From Conexivisphaera sp049976725 (GTDB lineage Archaea > Thermoproteota > Nitrososphaeria > Conexivisphaerales > Conexivisphaeraceae), in contig JBMFHR010000004.1 of the NCBI GenBank assembly GCA_049976725.1, positions 5,444 through 69,443 on the forward strand: a stretch of 64,000 nt of DNA, in the 5' to 3' direction. Both the position numbers and the translations under genes were made by a program. Below the pieces are notes generated by a model that saw only the letters and a program-made list of their open reading frames with translations, was not told where the DNA came from and did not search any database. Shown piece by piece: positions 50,583 to 60,204 of the stretch (within the stretch, counting starts at the first letter, position 1; every line of letters begins with the position of its first letter).

Positions 50583-51336
50583 ACATGAGGAGGGCGCAGA
50601 GGGCCAGCGGTATCGTGAGGCCGGGCACCGGCCTGTTGACCCTGCGGAGGATCGCGAGCGTGATCGCCGAGCCGGCCGCCACGGCCGCCACCGCCGCCAG
50701 GGCCCAGGCCGGCCCCCTGGAGAGCTCGAGGGAGGAGGCGGCGAACGAGTAGAACGCGACGTCGCCGAGGCCGATCCTGACGTCGCCGACGTCCACCATG
50801 AGCACGTCCATGTCGGCCGGTATGCTCCTCAGTGGGCCGCGCGTCACGGCCAGCGCGTCGTAGGCAGCGAACGCCAGGAGGACGTAGGGCGTCCAGGAGA
50901 ATGGCACGAAGAGCGCCAGCAGGATCCCCACCAGCACGCCGGCCGCCGTGTAGGACGCGGAGCGGGTCCGGGGGCGGCGAAGGCCGACCGCCACCGCCGC
51001 GGCGACGGCCGCGGCAACTCCGAGCCCGAGGGCGGCGGTGGCGCACGCGCCCGAGTAGGCGCAGAGCTCCAGGGCCGATGCGAAGGTGACGAGCACCGTG
51101 TAGGCGTCAAGGATCGTCCTCAGTTTTCCCCTGTAGTGCCTGACCACGTAGTAGGCGGCGGCCGCCGAGGCGGCCAGGGCCACGCTCAGGTACGCCGGCA
51201 AGAACGATAGCCCGAGGGACTCCTGGGGCGCCAGGTACGCGCGGTCCACCGGGCTCGAGAGGAGCGCGGCGGCGCCCGCGACGCCCGCCATGTACGCCGT
51301 CTGGGCCAGGAGGCCGAGGCGATCAGCCGACCTCAA
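50575..51336 (-). CDS. Presenilin/signal-peptide-peptidase-like intramembrane aspartyl protease
   Basis: About 253 residues with roughly nine hydrophobic segments. The two catalytic Asp motifs are visible: AFAAYDALAV (YD) and IGLGDVAFYS (GLGD), and the PAL-like element reads PVPGLTIPLAL. This is the archaeal presenilin homologue family, which cleaves transmembrane helices. TTG 51336 overlaps the end of the upstream beta-CASP gene by 14 bp, so the two are co-transcribed. Its end overlaps the TrmB gene by 8 bp, convergent. Confidence 0.88.
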   Translation of the reverse strand: MRSADRLGLLAQTAYMAGVAGAAALLSSPVDRAYLAPQESLGLSFLPAYLSVALAASAAAAYYVVRHYRGKLRTILDAYTVLVTFASALELCAYSGACATAALGLGVAAAVAAAVAVGLRRPRTRSASYTAAGVLVGILLALFVPFSWTPYVLLAFAAYDALAVTRGPLRSIPADMDVLMVDVGDVRIGLGDVAFYSFAASSLELSRGPAWALAAVAAVAAGSAITLAILRRVNRPVPGLTIPLALCALLMFI

Positions 51337-52603
51337 AGTCCTGGCCGGCGGTGGGCACCTCCACCTTAAGGCCCTTGCCCCTGAGCTCCTCAGCGAACCT
51401 GAGCATGGGCTCCTCGTCGCCGTGGACCAGGATCACCAGGGGATCCCCGCGGATGTCCTCCGTGAAGAACTCTAGGAGCTCATCCCTGCCCGAGTGGGAC
51501 GAGAAGTCGAACTTCCGGACCTCGGCCTTGACCCTGCTCCTGCGGCCCTCCTCGGGCAGCTCTAGCTCGCCCTTCTCGAGGAGCTTCCTCCCGGGCGTCT
51601 CCGGCGCCTGGTACGCGATTATGGCCACGCCGTTACGGTCCTCCTCGCTCACTCTCCTGCTGTAGAAGACGGACGCGCCGCCGACGAGCATCCCGGCCGG
51701 CGATATTATGACGCCGGGCTCCTTCACCACCCTCTTCCTCATGCCCCACGAGTTCACGTACTCGACGAAGTTCAGCGCGTCCTCCAGCGCCTCCGGATCC
51801 CTCACGTAGTCGGGCATCGAGGTCATGAGCTCGTTGACCTTCAGCGCCATCCCGTCCATGTACACGCGGTGCGGGAAGCGGTGCTTGCGGAGCACCATAG
51901 CCACCTCCTGGGCCCTGCCCACGGAGAAGGCCGGCACGAGGAGCGTGCCCTTCCTCTCGACGACCTCGCGCGCGTACTCGACGAACGCCCTCTCCTCCTC
52001 CTCGCGCGGCGGGTGGGGCGTCTGGGAGTACGTGGCCTCTGAGATGACCACGTCGACCTCGGGGAGGGGCCCGCGGTAGCCCCGCAGGAGCTCGGTGTCC
52101 CTGCGGTTCATGTCCCCCGTGTAGAGGACCCTGCGCGAGCCCTCGACGTAGATCATCGCGCTCCCGGGCACGTGCCCCGCGTCCAGGAGGCGGAAGGTGA
52201 GGTCGCCGACGCGGACGTCCTCCCCATAATCGACCGTCCTCACGCCGTCCGCGAACTTGGCCACCTCGTAGTCGGTGAAGGGGGACGCGTCCCCGCTCAC
52301 CTTAACGAAATCGTGGAGCAGGAGCTCGGACAGCCTCGCGGTCGGCGGCGTTGAGTAGATCGCCGGGGACCTGCCCGGATCTATCTCGAAGAGCGGCGCC
52401 GCGCCGCTGTGGTCCAGGTGGGCGTGCGTTATCACGAGCGCGTCCAGGTCCCTGGGCCTCACGTGCAGCGGGAACGACGGCTCCCTGTTCCTGCCGTTGC
52501 CCACGGACACCCCGTAGTCCATCAGGATCCGGGAACCATCGTCCTCCAGGAGCACCGCGGACCTGCCGACCTCCCTGGCAGCTCCGAGCACCTTTATCCT
52601 CAT
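51323..52603 (-). CDS. Beta-CASP metallo-beta-lactamase ribonuclease (aCPSF2/RNase J-like)
   Basis: About 426 residues. The MBL motifs are VITHAHLDHSG, AGHVPGSAM, LYTGDMN; the beta-CASP part has ISEATYSQTPHP, LLVPAFSVGRAQEV, and the final FDFSSHSGRDEL and ILVHGDEEPM. No N-terminal KH domains, so aCPSF2-like rather than aCPSF1. It processes or degrades RNA, perhaps 5'-3'. ATG 52603 (an ATG at 52612 is possible) follows a minus-strand TATA-like element at 52621-52630. Confidence 0.9.
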   Translation of the reverse strand: MRIKVLGAAREVGRSAVLLEDDGSRILMDYGVSVGNGRNREPSFPLHVRPRDLDALVITHAHLDHSGAAPLFEIDPGRSPAIYSTPPTARLSELLLHDFVKVSGDASPFTDYEVAKFADGVRTVDYGEDVRVGDLTFRLLDAGHVPGSAMIYVEGSRRVLYTGDMNRRDTELLRGYRGPLPEVDVVISEATYSQTPHPPREEEERAFVEYAREVVERKGTLLVPAFSVGRAQEVAMVLRKHRFPHRVYMDGMALKVNELMTSMPDYVRDPEALEDALNFVEYVNSWGMRKRVVKEPGVIISPAGMLVGGASVFYSRRVSEEDRNGVAIIAYQAPETPGRKLLEKGELELPEEGRRSRVKAEVRKFDFSSHSGRDELLEFFTEDIRGDPLVILVHGDEEPMLRFAEELRGKGLKVEVPTAGQDFEVG

Positions 52604-52677
52604 TCCGCACATCTCCACAAACCTTTTAGCGGGCTCGATTCCCCCCTCGCCTATAAAGGCTTTTGGGTAGATCTGGC

Positions 52678-53376
52678 ATGATCGAGGTGCTGCCGAGAGG
52701 CAGGTCGTTCGACGGGAAGACGCTGGTCGCCGGCTTCTACGGGATAGGCGCCACCGGGTACTACGCGGTGAGGTACATGGCGGAGGCGCTGGGGGCGCAG
52801 CGCGTCGCCTACGTGAGCTCGGACCTGACCGCGCCGATCTCGACATCCCGCCGCGGGAGGGTGGTGACGCCGGCGGAGCTCCACGAGGCGGGCGACCTCG
52901 TCTTCCTGAGGGTGGAGTTCCCGGTGCAGAGGGAGAACGAGTTCTCCTTCTACAGGGAGCTGGCAGCCTGGGTGGCGTCCGCCGGCCTCAGGGAGGTCGC
53001 GCTGGTGGGCGGGCTGGACTCGACGCTCAGGAGGGACGAGACGGACTACAGGGTGGTCTTCACGTCCGCGTTCGAGCCCAGGGGGATCCTGAGCGCGTCC
53101 AAGGCGCTTGAGGACGAGCTGATAATAGTGGGGCCCGTGGCCGTGCTGCTCAACGAGCTGGAGGCCAGGGGGTTCCCGGCTTACGCGGTGCTCGCGTACG
53201 CGAGCACGGAGAGAGTGGACCCGAGGGCAGCCGCGAACGCCGTGAGGGTGCTGAGCGAGATCTACGGGGTGAGCGTCAACACGGAGCCGCTGCTGACGTA
53301 CGCGGAGAAGATAGAGAGCCAGGTGAAGCTGGAGATGCAGAGCGTGAAGCCGAGGGGCGAGTCCATCTACACCTGA
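52678..53376 (+). CDS. Second PAC2-family protein (proteasome-assembly-chaperone-like)
   Basis: About 232 residues. FYGIGATGYYAVRYMAEALG and the later EVALVGGLDST, IIVGPVAVLLNELEARGFPA, and VDPRAAANAVRVLSEIYGV follow the PAC2 layout in which a Rossmann-like core binds a partner. It differs from the protein at 34411 in the P-D-x-G start and may be its heteromeric partner. ATG 52678 is about 24 nt from TATA CTATAAAGG (52651-52659); an in-frame TTG at 52663 is less likely. Ends overlapping tgtA by 10 bp. Confidence 0.8.
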   Translation: MIEVLPRGRSFDGKTLVAGFYGIGATGYYAVRYMAEALGAQRVAYVSSDLTAPISTSRRGRVVTPAELHEAGDLVFLRVEFPVQRENEFSFYRELAAWVASAGLREVALVGGLDSTLRRDETDYRVVFTSAFEPRGILSASKALEDELIIVGPVAVLLNELEARGFPAYAVLAYASTERVDPRAAANAVRVLSEIYGVSVNTEPLLTYAEKIESQVKLEMQSVKPRGESIYT

Positions 53377-54887
53377 CCGTGCGACTCCGATACAGATACG
53401 CCCAGCTCCCTCAGGCGGGCGGCCAGCAGCGAGGCCAGCTCCCGGGACTCGGCGTCGGCCGAGATCACCCTTATCGACGCCGAGGAGATCCTCCAGCCCG
53501 AGAGAACGTCGGCCGCGGCTGAGGCTGTGTCCTCCAGCACGCGACGATCGATGTGCCCGGGCCCGGGCGAGGCGTTCTGGGAGAACGGGTAAACGTCGGA
53601 CAGCCCGGGCGGGACAACGCCCAGGAAGGGCACCACGAAGTAGTGGTCATCGCCCATCGACTGGGCCGCGCGCGCGTCCACCGAGGGGGCGACGACCAGG
53701 ACCACGGACCCGCCGCGCGGGGCGACGCGGCGGACGCGGGACCTGGCGGACTCCAGCTCCGGCCTCCTCACGTCCTCGGGGCCGAAGAGGAACGCCGCGC
53801 GCTTCTTGAAGAGCCTCGTGAACTCCGCGAAGTCGCCGGACGCCTCCACCATGAGGGACCTGATCCCGTGGAGGCTCGGGTGGCACCCGGTCTTCTGCAT
53901 CAGGTACTCCCAGAGCCGCCCCTCCCTCAGGGCCTGCCTGACGTCGAGGAGCTCCTCGCGGAGCACGTATAGGTTGTGCCTCGCCAGCAGGCCGACCAGC
54001 TCCTCCCTAGGCAGCTCGCGGAGCTCGCGGAGGGAGTGCCTCGAGCATATCGGGCAGCTGCACGGCAGCTCGGAGAGCTCCCCCAGCTCCCTGACGCCGC
54101 ACCTCGTCATGTAGCGCAGCTCGCGTGCGAAGAGCGCGTAGGACGCTGAGTCGAACGTGTCGGCGCCGAACGCGACCGCGAGCGCCATCGTGAGCGGGTG
54201 GCCCGCCCCGAAGAGGTGCACGGGCCTCTCGGGCGGCAGGTTCCTCTTCGCGGTGAGGAGGAGCCTCGCCAGCTCGACGAAGCGGTAGGAGTTCATCAGC
54301 TCGACCGGGCTGCCCACCGAGTAGACGTCGTAGGGCAGCGCGGAGGACTCCCTGGCGGAGCGCTCCACGAGGTCGAGGTGCAGGCCGCCCTGGATGGGGA
54401 TGGCCCAGGCCATCCTGCCCCTCGTCCTCTCGACCACGGGGAGCGTCTCCCTGGCCGCCCTGAGGGTGGCCTCCACGGTCTCGGAGGCCCTCTCGCGGGG
54501 GGCCGAGGCGCCGGTGGGACGGTCCAGCACCACGGCCACGTCGCTGCCCATCTCCACCTGGTACTCCGCTATCGTCAGGGGATCGACGTCGACCTCCCCG
54601 TACTCCAGCACCTGGTAGCCGCCAGAATCGGTCATGAGGATGCCGTCGTAGCCGAGGGCGCCGTGTATGCCGCCGACCTCGGAGATCCCGTGGCCGTAGC
54701 GCCTGTAGGTTATGTAGCTGTTGGTCATCGCGGCCCCGAAGCCCATGGACAGCAGCTCGGGGCCCGGCACGATCTGTCGCACCGGGTGCATCACCGGGAG
54801 GAACGCGGGCGTCTCGACGCTCCGCGCCCCCACGGACAGGGTGCCGGCCCTCCCCAGGAGGTCGGTGTCCCTCACCCGCAGGCTCAT
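53367..54887 (-). CDS. tgtA: Archaeosine tRNA-guanine transglycosylase
   Basis: About 506 residues. The catalytic TIM barrel has TPAFLPVMHPVRQIVP, ILMTDSGGYQVLEYG with the nucleophile Asp, VAVVLDRPTG and a zinc site CSCPICSRH. It exchanges guanine 15 of tRNA for preQ0, the first step to archaeosine. The C-terminal C1 domain is present but there is no clear PUA domain, which is often encoded separately. ATG 54887 overlaps the stop of the Sm-like gene (ATGA). Confidence 0.94.
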   Translation of the reverse strand: MSLRVRDTDLLGRAGTLSVGARSVETPAFLPVMHPVRQIVPGPELLSMGFGAAMTNSYITYRRYGHGISEVGGIHGALGYDGILMTDSGGYQVLEYGEVDVDPLTIAEYQVEMGSDVAVVLDRPTGASAPRERASETVEATLRAARETLPVVERTRGRMAWAIPIQGGLHLDLVERSARESSALPYDVYSVGSPVELMNSYRFVELARLLLTAKRNLPPERPVHLFGAGHPLTMALAVAFGADTFDSASYALFARELRYMTRCGVRELGELSELPCSCPICSRHSLRELRELPREELVGLLARHNLYVLREELLDVRQALREGRLWEYLMQKTGCHPSLHGIRSLMVEASGDFAEFTRLFKKRAAFLFGPEDVRRPELESARSRVRRVAPRGGSVVLVVAPSVDARAAQSMGDDHYFVVPFLGVVPPGLSDVYPFSQNASPGPGHIDRRVLEDTASAAADVLSGWRISSASIRVISADAESRELASLLAARLRELGVSVSESHGQV

Positions 54888-55309
54888 CCCTGGGATCCCT
54901 TCTCCCTCATCTCCCTTACGTAGTCCTCGTAGATCTTCCTCACCTTCTCGGCCGCGGGGCCGGACCCCTCGACGACCCCGGCCGGGGTGACCTTGATCCT
55001 GTTCATCACGAATATCGCGCCTATGTCCTCCCTCAGGGTCACGTTCCCGGGGAAGGACTTGGAGAGGCGGTCGGCCAGCTCCCTCAGGTCGAAGACCTTC
55101 TCGACCAGGCGTATCTCCCTCACGGAGGAGCCGCTTATGATGAGCTTGTGGACGCCCGGCAGCTCGGCGGGCTCCAGCACCACGTCCAGCCCCTCGGACA
55201 GCGCCAGGAGGTTCCCGCTGTGGACCCGGCCGTCGCTGAGCTCGACCTCCACCTTCTTCCCGATGAGCGTGGATATCTCCTCCGAGAATCTCCTCGCGGC
55301 CACCGACAA
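54884..55309 (-). CDS. Sm-like (Lsm) archaeal protein with C-terminal extension
   Basis: About 141 residues. The Sm1 motif is VEVELSDGRVHSGNLLAL and Sm2 LIISGSSVREIRLVE; the ~60-residue tail (IFVMNRIKVT ... RKIYEDYVREMREK) resembles the SmAP3 type. Forms RNA-binding rings. TTG 55309 is 27 nt from a TATA (55334-55341) that lies within the end of the upstream kinase gene. Co-translated with tgtA (ATGA), an RNA-metabolism unit. Confidence 0.88.
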   Translation of the reverse strand: MSVAARRFSEEISTLIGKKVEVELSDGRVHSGNLLALSEGLDVVLEPAELPGVHKLIISGSSVREIRLVEKVFDLRELADRLSKSFPGNVTLREDIGAIFVMNRIKVTPAGVVEGSGPAAEKVRKIYEDYVREMREKGSQG

Positions 55310-55958
55310 ACCGCGTTTTGGTCACAGCCGCCCCTTTTAGCTTCTCCGGTCGCGCTCGATCCAGGCCCCGTGGGACCTCGGGGAAGCACGCGGACCTCAG
55401 GGACGGGTCGCGCTCGCACACATCCAGCCAGTCCAGCCTCATCAGGGACGGAGGGCGGAACCCCGACGCGACGTCGCGGACCTCGGCTGCTAGGGAGGAC
55501 GGGTCCCTCGCGGTGGCGTCAACCTCGTGCACGAGGCCCTCGCCGTAGACGCGGAGGGCCTCATCGAGGGTCACGCCCAGGGCCTCCGCGAGGAGGTTGT
55601 CCCTTATCTTGTCAGGGGGATAGCCGCGCTCGAGATACCTGGGGAGGAGCACGGCGGGCGAGGAGCGCAGGACGACCACTAGGAGCGCCCTCGACCGGGG
55701 GAGCACGGCGGGCACCAGCACGCCGGAGAGCGCGCAGAGTCCCCGCGGGGGCTCCAGCTCCATCCTGGACCTCATCACGTCGGTGTCGACGACGTACTCG
55801 GCGCTCGCCGCGTCGAAACCCAGGACGGCGCCCATCTCCCGGGCCAGCTCCAGGACTGTAGCGTGGCGGCAGCCCATGAGCGCGGCGAGCGCCGTCCCTA
55901 GCGTCTTCTTGCCGGTCGCGGGGGCGCCGGCTATCCCCACGAGGCGGCTCCGCGGCAT
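55310..55958 (-). CDS. AK6/Fap7-like adenylate kinase; in-frame stop missing
   Basis: About 215 residues in the functional part. The P-loop is GIAGAPATGKKTLG, followed by LELAREMGAVLGFD and YVVDTDVMRSRM, the archaeal AK6 pattern, then ERGYPPDKIRDNLLAEALGV. In eukaryotes Fap7 acts in small-subunit ribosome maturation. ATG 55958 overlaps the aldo/keto reductase stop. The family-like sequence fades near 55310, where the Sm gene begins, but the frame stays open through tgtA with no stop; a TAA just before and a TGA just after are in other frames. The 3' end is approximate. Confidence 0.8.
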
Positions 55959-56872
55959 CAGCGGCTCCCCCCGAGGGCCGAGTCAACGAGCGCGACCTCC
56001 TCGGGCGACAGCCTGAGGTCGACCGCGGCCGCCGCCTCCCTCACGTGCGATTCCCTCTTGACTCCCGGTATGGGCACCACGCGCGAGCCGCGCGATAGGA
56101 GCCACGCGAGCGCCACCTGAGCCAGCGTGGCTCCCCTGGCTGAGGCCACAGCGCGCAGCGCCCCGAGCACCGGGGCGACGCGCCCAGGATCGTACCTGCG
56201 CAGCAGCGCGTTGAGCCTGCCCACGAGGTGCGGCCCACGCCCCCCGTGCGCCAGGACGCCCTGGCCCAAGGGGCTGTAGGCTATCAGGGTTATGCCCTCC
56301 CTCTCCATGTAGGGGAGCAGCCCGCGCTCGGGGCCCCTCTCGTACGCGTTGTACTTGACCTGGTTCGACGCCACGTCGGACCTGGAGAGGTGCCGCCTGG
56401 CCTCCTCGAGCTGCCCGAGGTCGAAGTTGCTGACCCCTATCGCCTCTATCTTCCCGGCCTCCAGGAGCCTCTCCATCGCGGACATGTACTCGCGGATCGG
56501 GACGAGCGGGTTGGGCCAGTGGACCTGGCACAGCTCCACGCTGGAGATCCCCATCCTCCTGAGGCTCCCCTCGCACGCCCTGACTATCCCATCGCGCGTC
56601 AGGCGGTGCGGGCCTACCTTGGTCGCGATCACGAACTTGTCCCTCCTGCCCCTCACGAGCTCGCCGACCAGCTCCTCGGAGCGCCCCATTCCGTAGATCT
56701 CGGCCGTGTCCACGAGGTTTATCCCCAACTCCTCGGCCGCGTCGAGCGCAGCCCTCAGGTCGCCCGGGCCGTAGGTCCTACCCCAGCCCCACTCACGGGA
56801 TCCCCACTGCCAGGTGCCTATGCCCACGGCCGACACGCGGATGCCGGTCCTCCCCAGCTCCCTGTACTCCAC
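55958..56872 (-). CDS. Aldo/keto reductase
   Basis: About 304 residues, TIM barrel. The catalytic tetrad is visible: Asp and Tyr in LVDTAEIYGMG, Lys in FVIATKVGPH and His in LCQVHWPN. IGVSNFDLGQLEE and AYSPLGQGVLAHG are family motifs. Reduces aldehydes or ketones with NAD(P)H; the substrate is unknown. GTG 56872 gives MEYRELGRTGIRVS, the standard start, and is 28 nt from a TATA (56896-56904); GTG 56896 lies inside that box and is rejected. Confidence 0.93.
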   Translation of the reverse strand: MEYRELGRTGIRVSAVGIGTWQWGSREWGWGRTYGPGDLRAALDAAEELGINLVDTAEIYGMGRSEELVGELVRGRRDKFVIATKVGPHRLTRDGIVRACEGSLRRMGISSVELCQVHWPNPLVPIREYMSAMERLLEAGKIEAIGVSNFDLGQLEEARRHLSRSDVASNQVKYNAYERGPERGLLPYMEREGITLIAYSPLGQGVLAHGGRGPHLVGRLNALLRRYDPGRVAPVLGALRAVASARGATLAQVALAWLLSRGSRVVPIPGVKRESHVREAAAAVDLRLSPEEVALVDSALGGSR

Positions 56873-56895
56873 GCCCAGATTGCGCGATGGTCGCA

Positions 56896-56904
56896 CATTA
56901 ACCT
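56896..56904 (-). promoter_or_regulatory. TATA box of the aldo/keto reductase gene
   Basis: Minus-strand AGGTTAATG centred about 28 nt before GTG 56872; this decides the start. Confidence 0.5.
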
Positions 56905-58091
56905 GACCCGGCTTTCGTGGCGCGGCCCCCTCTGACGTATGCCGAGAACGAGACCGAGCCCACGAGGGTCGTTATCAGGGACATGAGGACCACGGCCGCG
57001 TAGAGGGTGTCCCCGATGATCCCGCTGGAGAGGCCGGCCAGCGCGATGGCGAGCCCCATCTCGCCCCTGGGCAGCATGCCCAGCGACGCGGAAACCGAGC
57101 TCCGGGCGTCCCTCGTGGCGCCGTACGCGAACGGGAACACGCCGACGAACTTGAGGGCGAGGGCCAGGGCGGATATGTAGAGGGCGAGGGCCAGGGCGGC
57201 GTAAGTGGAGAGGCGCAGGTTCACCTCGGTCCCCGCTATCACGAAGAACAGGGGGCCGAAGAGCGAGGACAGCCCAACCGCGAGGCGCCTGAAGCTCTCG
57301 GACAGCCTGCTCGATGAGAGCGCCACGCCGGCCACGTAAGCCGCTATTATCGGGGAGAACCCGAGGGTGACCATGGCGGCCACGAGCCCGAAGAGCGAGA
57401 GGAGGGCGAATGAGTAGGCGTAGCGCTCGCCGAGCGCGTTCGCGAACCTGGGGAGGACGGCTATGGAGACAGCCGATATCAGGGCCCACGCTATCAAGTA
57501 GTACAGGGCCACGAGCAGAACTTCGGATGGCTCGGCCCTCCCCGCGCTGGCCGCCATGGCCGTCGAGAGTATTATCAGCGCCACTACGTCGTCCACGGCG
57601 CCCGCGGTGAGCAGGAAGTCCAGCGCGGGCCCCGAGAAGCCCGTCTCGGCCGACACGGCGGACGCCACCGCGAGGCTCGTGGCGGCTGACGCAGCGCCGA
57701 TCAGGAGGGCCGCGGAGGAGCCGGCGCCGCGCCAGAGAAGGGCGGCTATCCCCAGGAAGGGGAGGAGAGCCCCGAAGATGGCGCCCAGGAATCCCCACGG
57801 CCAGGCCCTCCTGAGCCCGGAGAGACCCTGCTCGAGCCCTGAGGCGAATATCAGCAGGATGACCGAGAACTGCGCGAAGAGCTCCACGTACCCGTTCAGG
57901 GAGATGAGCGGCATGCTGAGGGCCGCGTTGAGCACGGGGCCCAGGGCGTGGGGGCCCAGGGCCATGCCGACCAGGATCTCGCCCACGACCGCCGGGATCC
58001 CGAGCCTGGCGACCGCGCCGCGGGAGGCCTCGGCGGCGAACAGGAGCACAGATATCTCCAGGAGCGCCAGGTAGATCTCGCCCACCTGCAC
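56898..58091 (-). CDS. Cation/proton antiporter, CPA2 (KefB/NapA-like) family
   Basis: About 397 residues, about 12-13 membrane helices. IPAVVGEILVGMALGPHALG and LILIFASGLEQGL-like helices are typical, and AGAVDDVVALIIL holds the paired Asp ion site of electrogenic antiporters; LPRGEMGLAIALAGL is a further CPA motif. Likely exchanges Na+ or K+ for H+. No cytosolic TrkA-type domain. GTG 58091 is 26 nt from a TATA (58112-58120). Confidence 0.9.
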   Translation of the reverse strand: MQVGEIYLALLEISVLLFAAEASRGAVARLGIPAVVGEILVGMALGPHALGPVLNAALSMPLISLNGYVELFAQFSVILLIFASGLEQGLSGLRRAWPWGFLGAIFGALLPFLGIAALLWRGAGSSAALLIGAASAATSLAVASAVSAETGFSGPALDFLLTAGAVDDVVALIILSTAMAASAGRAEPSEVLLVALYYLIAWALISAVSIAVLPRFANALGERYAYSFALLSLFGLVAAMVTLGFSPIIAAYVAGVALSSSRLSESFRRLAVGLSSLFGPLFFVIAGTEVNLRLSTYAALALALYISALALALKFVGVFPFAYGATRDARSSVSASLGMLPRGEMGLAIALAGLSSGIIGDTLYAAVVLMSLITTLVGSVSFSAYVRGGRATKAGSG

Positions 58092-58115
58092 TGGATGGGT
58101 TCCGGCCTTCCGATA

Positions 58116-59174
58116 TTAAGCTTGACGAGCCAGGCGCGAGCAGAGGGCGGACTCCATGGAACGGGTCGTGCCCCGGCCCCCGAGGTCGGGGGTGAGCGCG
58201 TCAGGATCGCGCTCCAGGAGCACGGAGTCCACGGCGCGGCGCACGGAGAGCGATGCCTCCAGGAGGCGGGCGTCCCCGCGCCTCGAGGAGAGCCACTCGA
58301 GGAGCATCGAGGCCGAGAGGACTATCGCGATGGGGTTCGCCAGGCCCCTCCCCGCTATGTCGGGCGCCGACCCGTGCGCCGCCTGCGCCATGGCCCAGGA
58401 GTCCCCGAAGTTCAGGGAGGGCGCGAGCCCCATGCTGCCGGCGAGGGCCGCCGCCTCGTTGGATATTATGTCGCCCCACTCGTTTGGCGCTACTATGACG
58501 TCGTAGTGGCCCGGATCGACCGCGAGCCTGTAGGCCAGCGCGTCCACGAGCTCCTCGGAGTACGACACGCCGGGGAACGACCTCGCGAGCGCCCTCGCCT
58601 CCTCGAGCAGCAGGCCGTCGGTCATCCTGAGGACGTTCGCCTTGTGGGCCACGGTGAGCGAGCGCCTCCTGCGGGAGGCCAGCTCGAACCCGACCGAGGC
58701 TATCCTCCTGCAGCCCCTCCTCGTCGAGACCCGGACGGCGAGGGCCACGTCGGGCGAGGGCATGAACTCGCCCGAGCCGGCGTGCATGTTGCGGTCCGCG
58801 TACGCGCCCTCCGTGTTCTCCCTGACGACGACCAGGTCGAACTGCCTGGTGGACCACGGAGGAGGCCTGACGGGCCTCACGTTGGCGTACAGGTCGAATG
58901 CCCTCCTTATCCTGCCCGAGGGGCTCGGGGACCCCGGGTCGCCCGGCGGGTAGGACCCGACGTCCAGGGGTCCCAGTATCAGCCCATCGCTCCTCGAGAG
59001 CTCCTCCAGGGTCCTCCCCGGGAGGCTGGAGCCGCTCGACCTGTAGGCGCTCCAGCCCACCTCGACGCGGACGAACTCCAGGAGGTCTCCGGCCGCCTCC
59101 CCCACGCACCTCACCGCGACCGGGACTATCTCCGGGCCTATCCCGTCCCCCTCGGCGAACGCGATCCTGTACAC
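58116..59174 (-). CDS. Beta-decarboxylating dehydrogenase (isocitrate/isopropylmalate/homoisocitrate family)
   Basis: About 352 residues. RIAFAEGDGIGPEIV starts the family; substrate-binding Arg cluster RIRRAFDLYANVRPVRP; VVVRENTEGAYA; the catalytic Lys in AHKANVLRMTDG; and NEWGDIISNEAAALAGSMGL with metal Asp. These residues do not by themselves separate isocitrate, 3-isopropylmalate or homoisocitrate. GTG 59174 is 28 nt from a TATA (59198-59204). Stands alone. Confidence 0.88.
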   Translation of the reverse strand: MYRIAFAEGDGIGPEIVPVAVRCVGEAAGDLLEFVRVEVGWSAYRSSGSSLPGRTLEELSRSDGLILGPLDVGSYPPGDPGSPSPSGRIRRAFDLYANVRPVRPPPWSTRQFDLVVVRENTEGAYADRNMHAGSGEFMPSPDVALAVRVSTRRGCRRIASVGFELASRRRRSLTVAHKANVLRMTDGLLLEEARALARSFPGVSYSEELVDALAYRLAVDPGHYDVIVAPNEWGDIISNEAAALAGSMGLAPSLNFGDSWAMAQAAHGSAPDIAGRGLANPIAIVLSASMLLEWLSSRRGDARLLEASLSVRRAVDSVLLERDPDALTPDLGGRGTTRSMESALCSRLARQA

Positions 59175-59211
59175 GCGCGGGCCGCGGGGCCGGGGGACTA
59201 AAACGATGCGC

Positions 59212-60204
59212 CTACCTGGCCCAGGCCCCCAGGAAGGACGATATCTCCCCCACCGGGTCGCCCGAGTTAGGGACGTAGACCACCATGAGGGCGTCCGCGC
59301 CGACGGACTCGAAGTACGCGAGCCTGGAGCGCACCTCCTCGACCGAGGAGGCGGCTATGAGGCCCGGCACCCGCCTGATCGCTTCCTCGGGGACCATCGA
59401 TGCCGCCCTCCTGAAGCCATGCCTGGCATAGTTCTCCCTGAGCTCCTCCAGGGCGGGGCCGGCGCCCATCCTGGCGAACATCTCCCTGTAGTAGTCCGCC
59501 AGCCCGTAGAACGCGAAGTTGAGCCTGATCGCGTCCAGCGCCCTCCCGTAGTCCTCGCTCACCGAGACGCGCACTATGTCCACCAGCTCGACTGACCCGC
59601 GGGGCCTCCCGGCGGACTCCTCCCCCCTCCTGACGGACTCGCGGACCATCGCCATCTGGTCCGCATCGCCCAGGTTCGTCAGCACGCCGTCCGCGATCCT
59701 GCCGGCCAGCTCGGACATCCTGGGCCCGAGCGCGGCCAGGTAGAGGGGCACGCGGGGGACCGAGAACGCCATCCTGAAGCCCGAACTCCAGTGGAACCTG
59801 CCCTGCTGCGACGTCCTCCCCCCCTCCAGCGCGGTCCTCACGATCGAGGCGTACTCCTCGAGCGACCCCAGGGGGCTGCCGAACGGCCTGCCGTGCCAGG
59901 ACGCCATGTTCCTGTTGCCCACCCCGAGCCCCAGGATGAAGCGGCCGCCGCTCAGTTCCTGCAGCGTCGCGGCGGCCATTGCGGCGGCCACGGGGCTCCT
60001 GGCGTGGATGTTCATTATCGAGGAGCCGAGCCTGATGCGCGCGGTCCTCAGCGCGGCGGCCCCGAGCACGGCCACGGGGTCCCTGCCGTTCGACTCGCCC
60101 CTCCAGAAGGCGCGGAAGCCCGCGGCCTCCGCCAGCTCGGCAGCCCTGACTATGCCCGCCGCGGGGACGCGCTCCGTCGAGTCGACCTGGAAGTCGTACT
60201 CCAC
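59212..60204 (-). CDS. Luciferase-like, probably F420-dependent, oxidoreductase
   Basis: About 330 residues of the LLM/Mer-like TIM barrel: AAELAEAAGFRAFWRGESN, IRLGSSIMNIHARSPVAAAM, FILGLGVGNRN and PLYLAALGPRMSELAGRIADG are family patterns for cofactor F420 or FMN binding. No specific substrate is indicated. GTG 60204 is 27 nt from a TATA (60227-60235). Transcribed away from the XPF-type nuclease. Confidence 0.85.
   Translation of the reverse strand: MEYDFQVDSTERVPAAGIVRAAELAEAAGFRAFWRGESNGRDPVAVLGAAALRTARIRLGSSIMNIHARSPVAAAMAAATLQELSGGRFILGLGVGNRNMASWHGRPFGSPLGSLEEYASIVRTALEGGRTSQQGRFHWSSGFRMAFSVPRVPLYLAALGPRMSELAGRIADGVLTNLGDADQMAMVRESVRRGEESAGRPRGSVELVDIVRVSVSEDYGRALDAIRLNFAFYGLADYYREMFARMGAGPALEELRENYARHGFRRAASMVPEEAIRRVPGLIAASSVEEVRSRLAYFESVGADALMVVYVPNSGDPVGEISSFLGAWAR

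Noticed and set aside
53367..55958. Single fused AK6-TgtA protein from the continuous frame.
   Set aside because: The linking part lies over the Sm-like gene in another frame and has no domain character; both TgtA and Sm have proper coupled starts.
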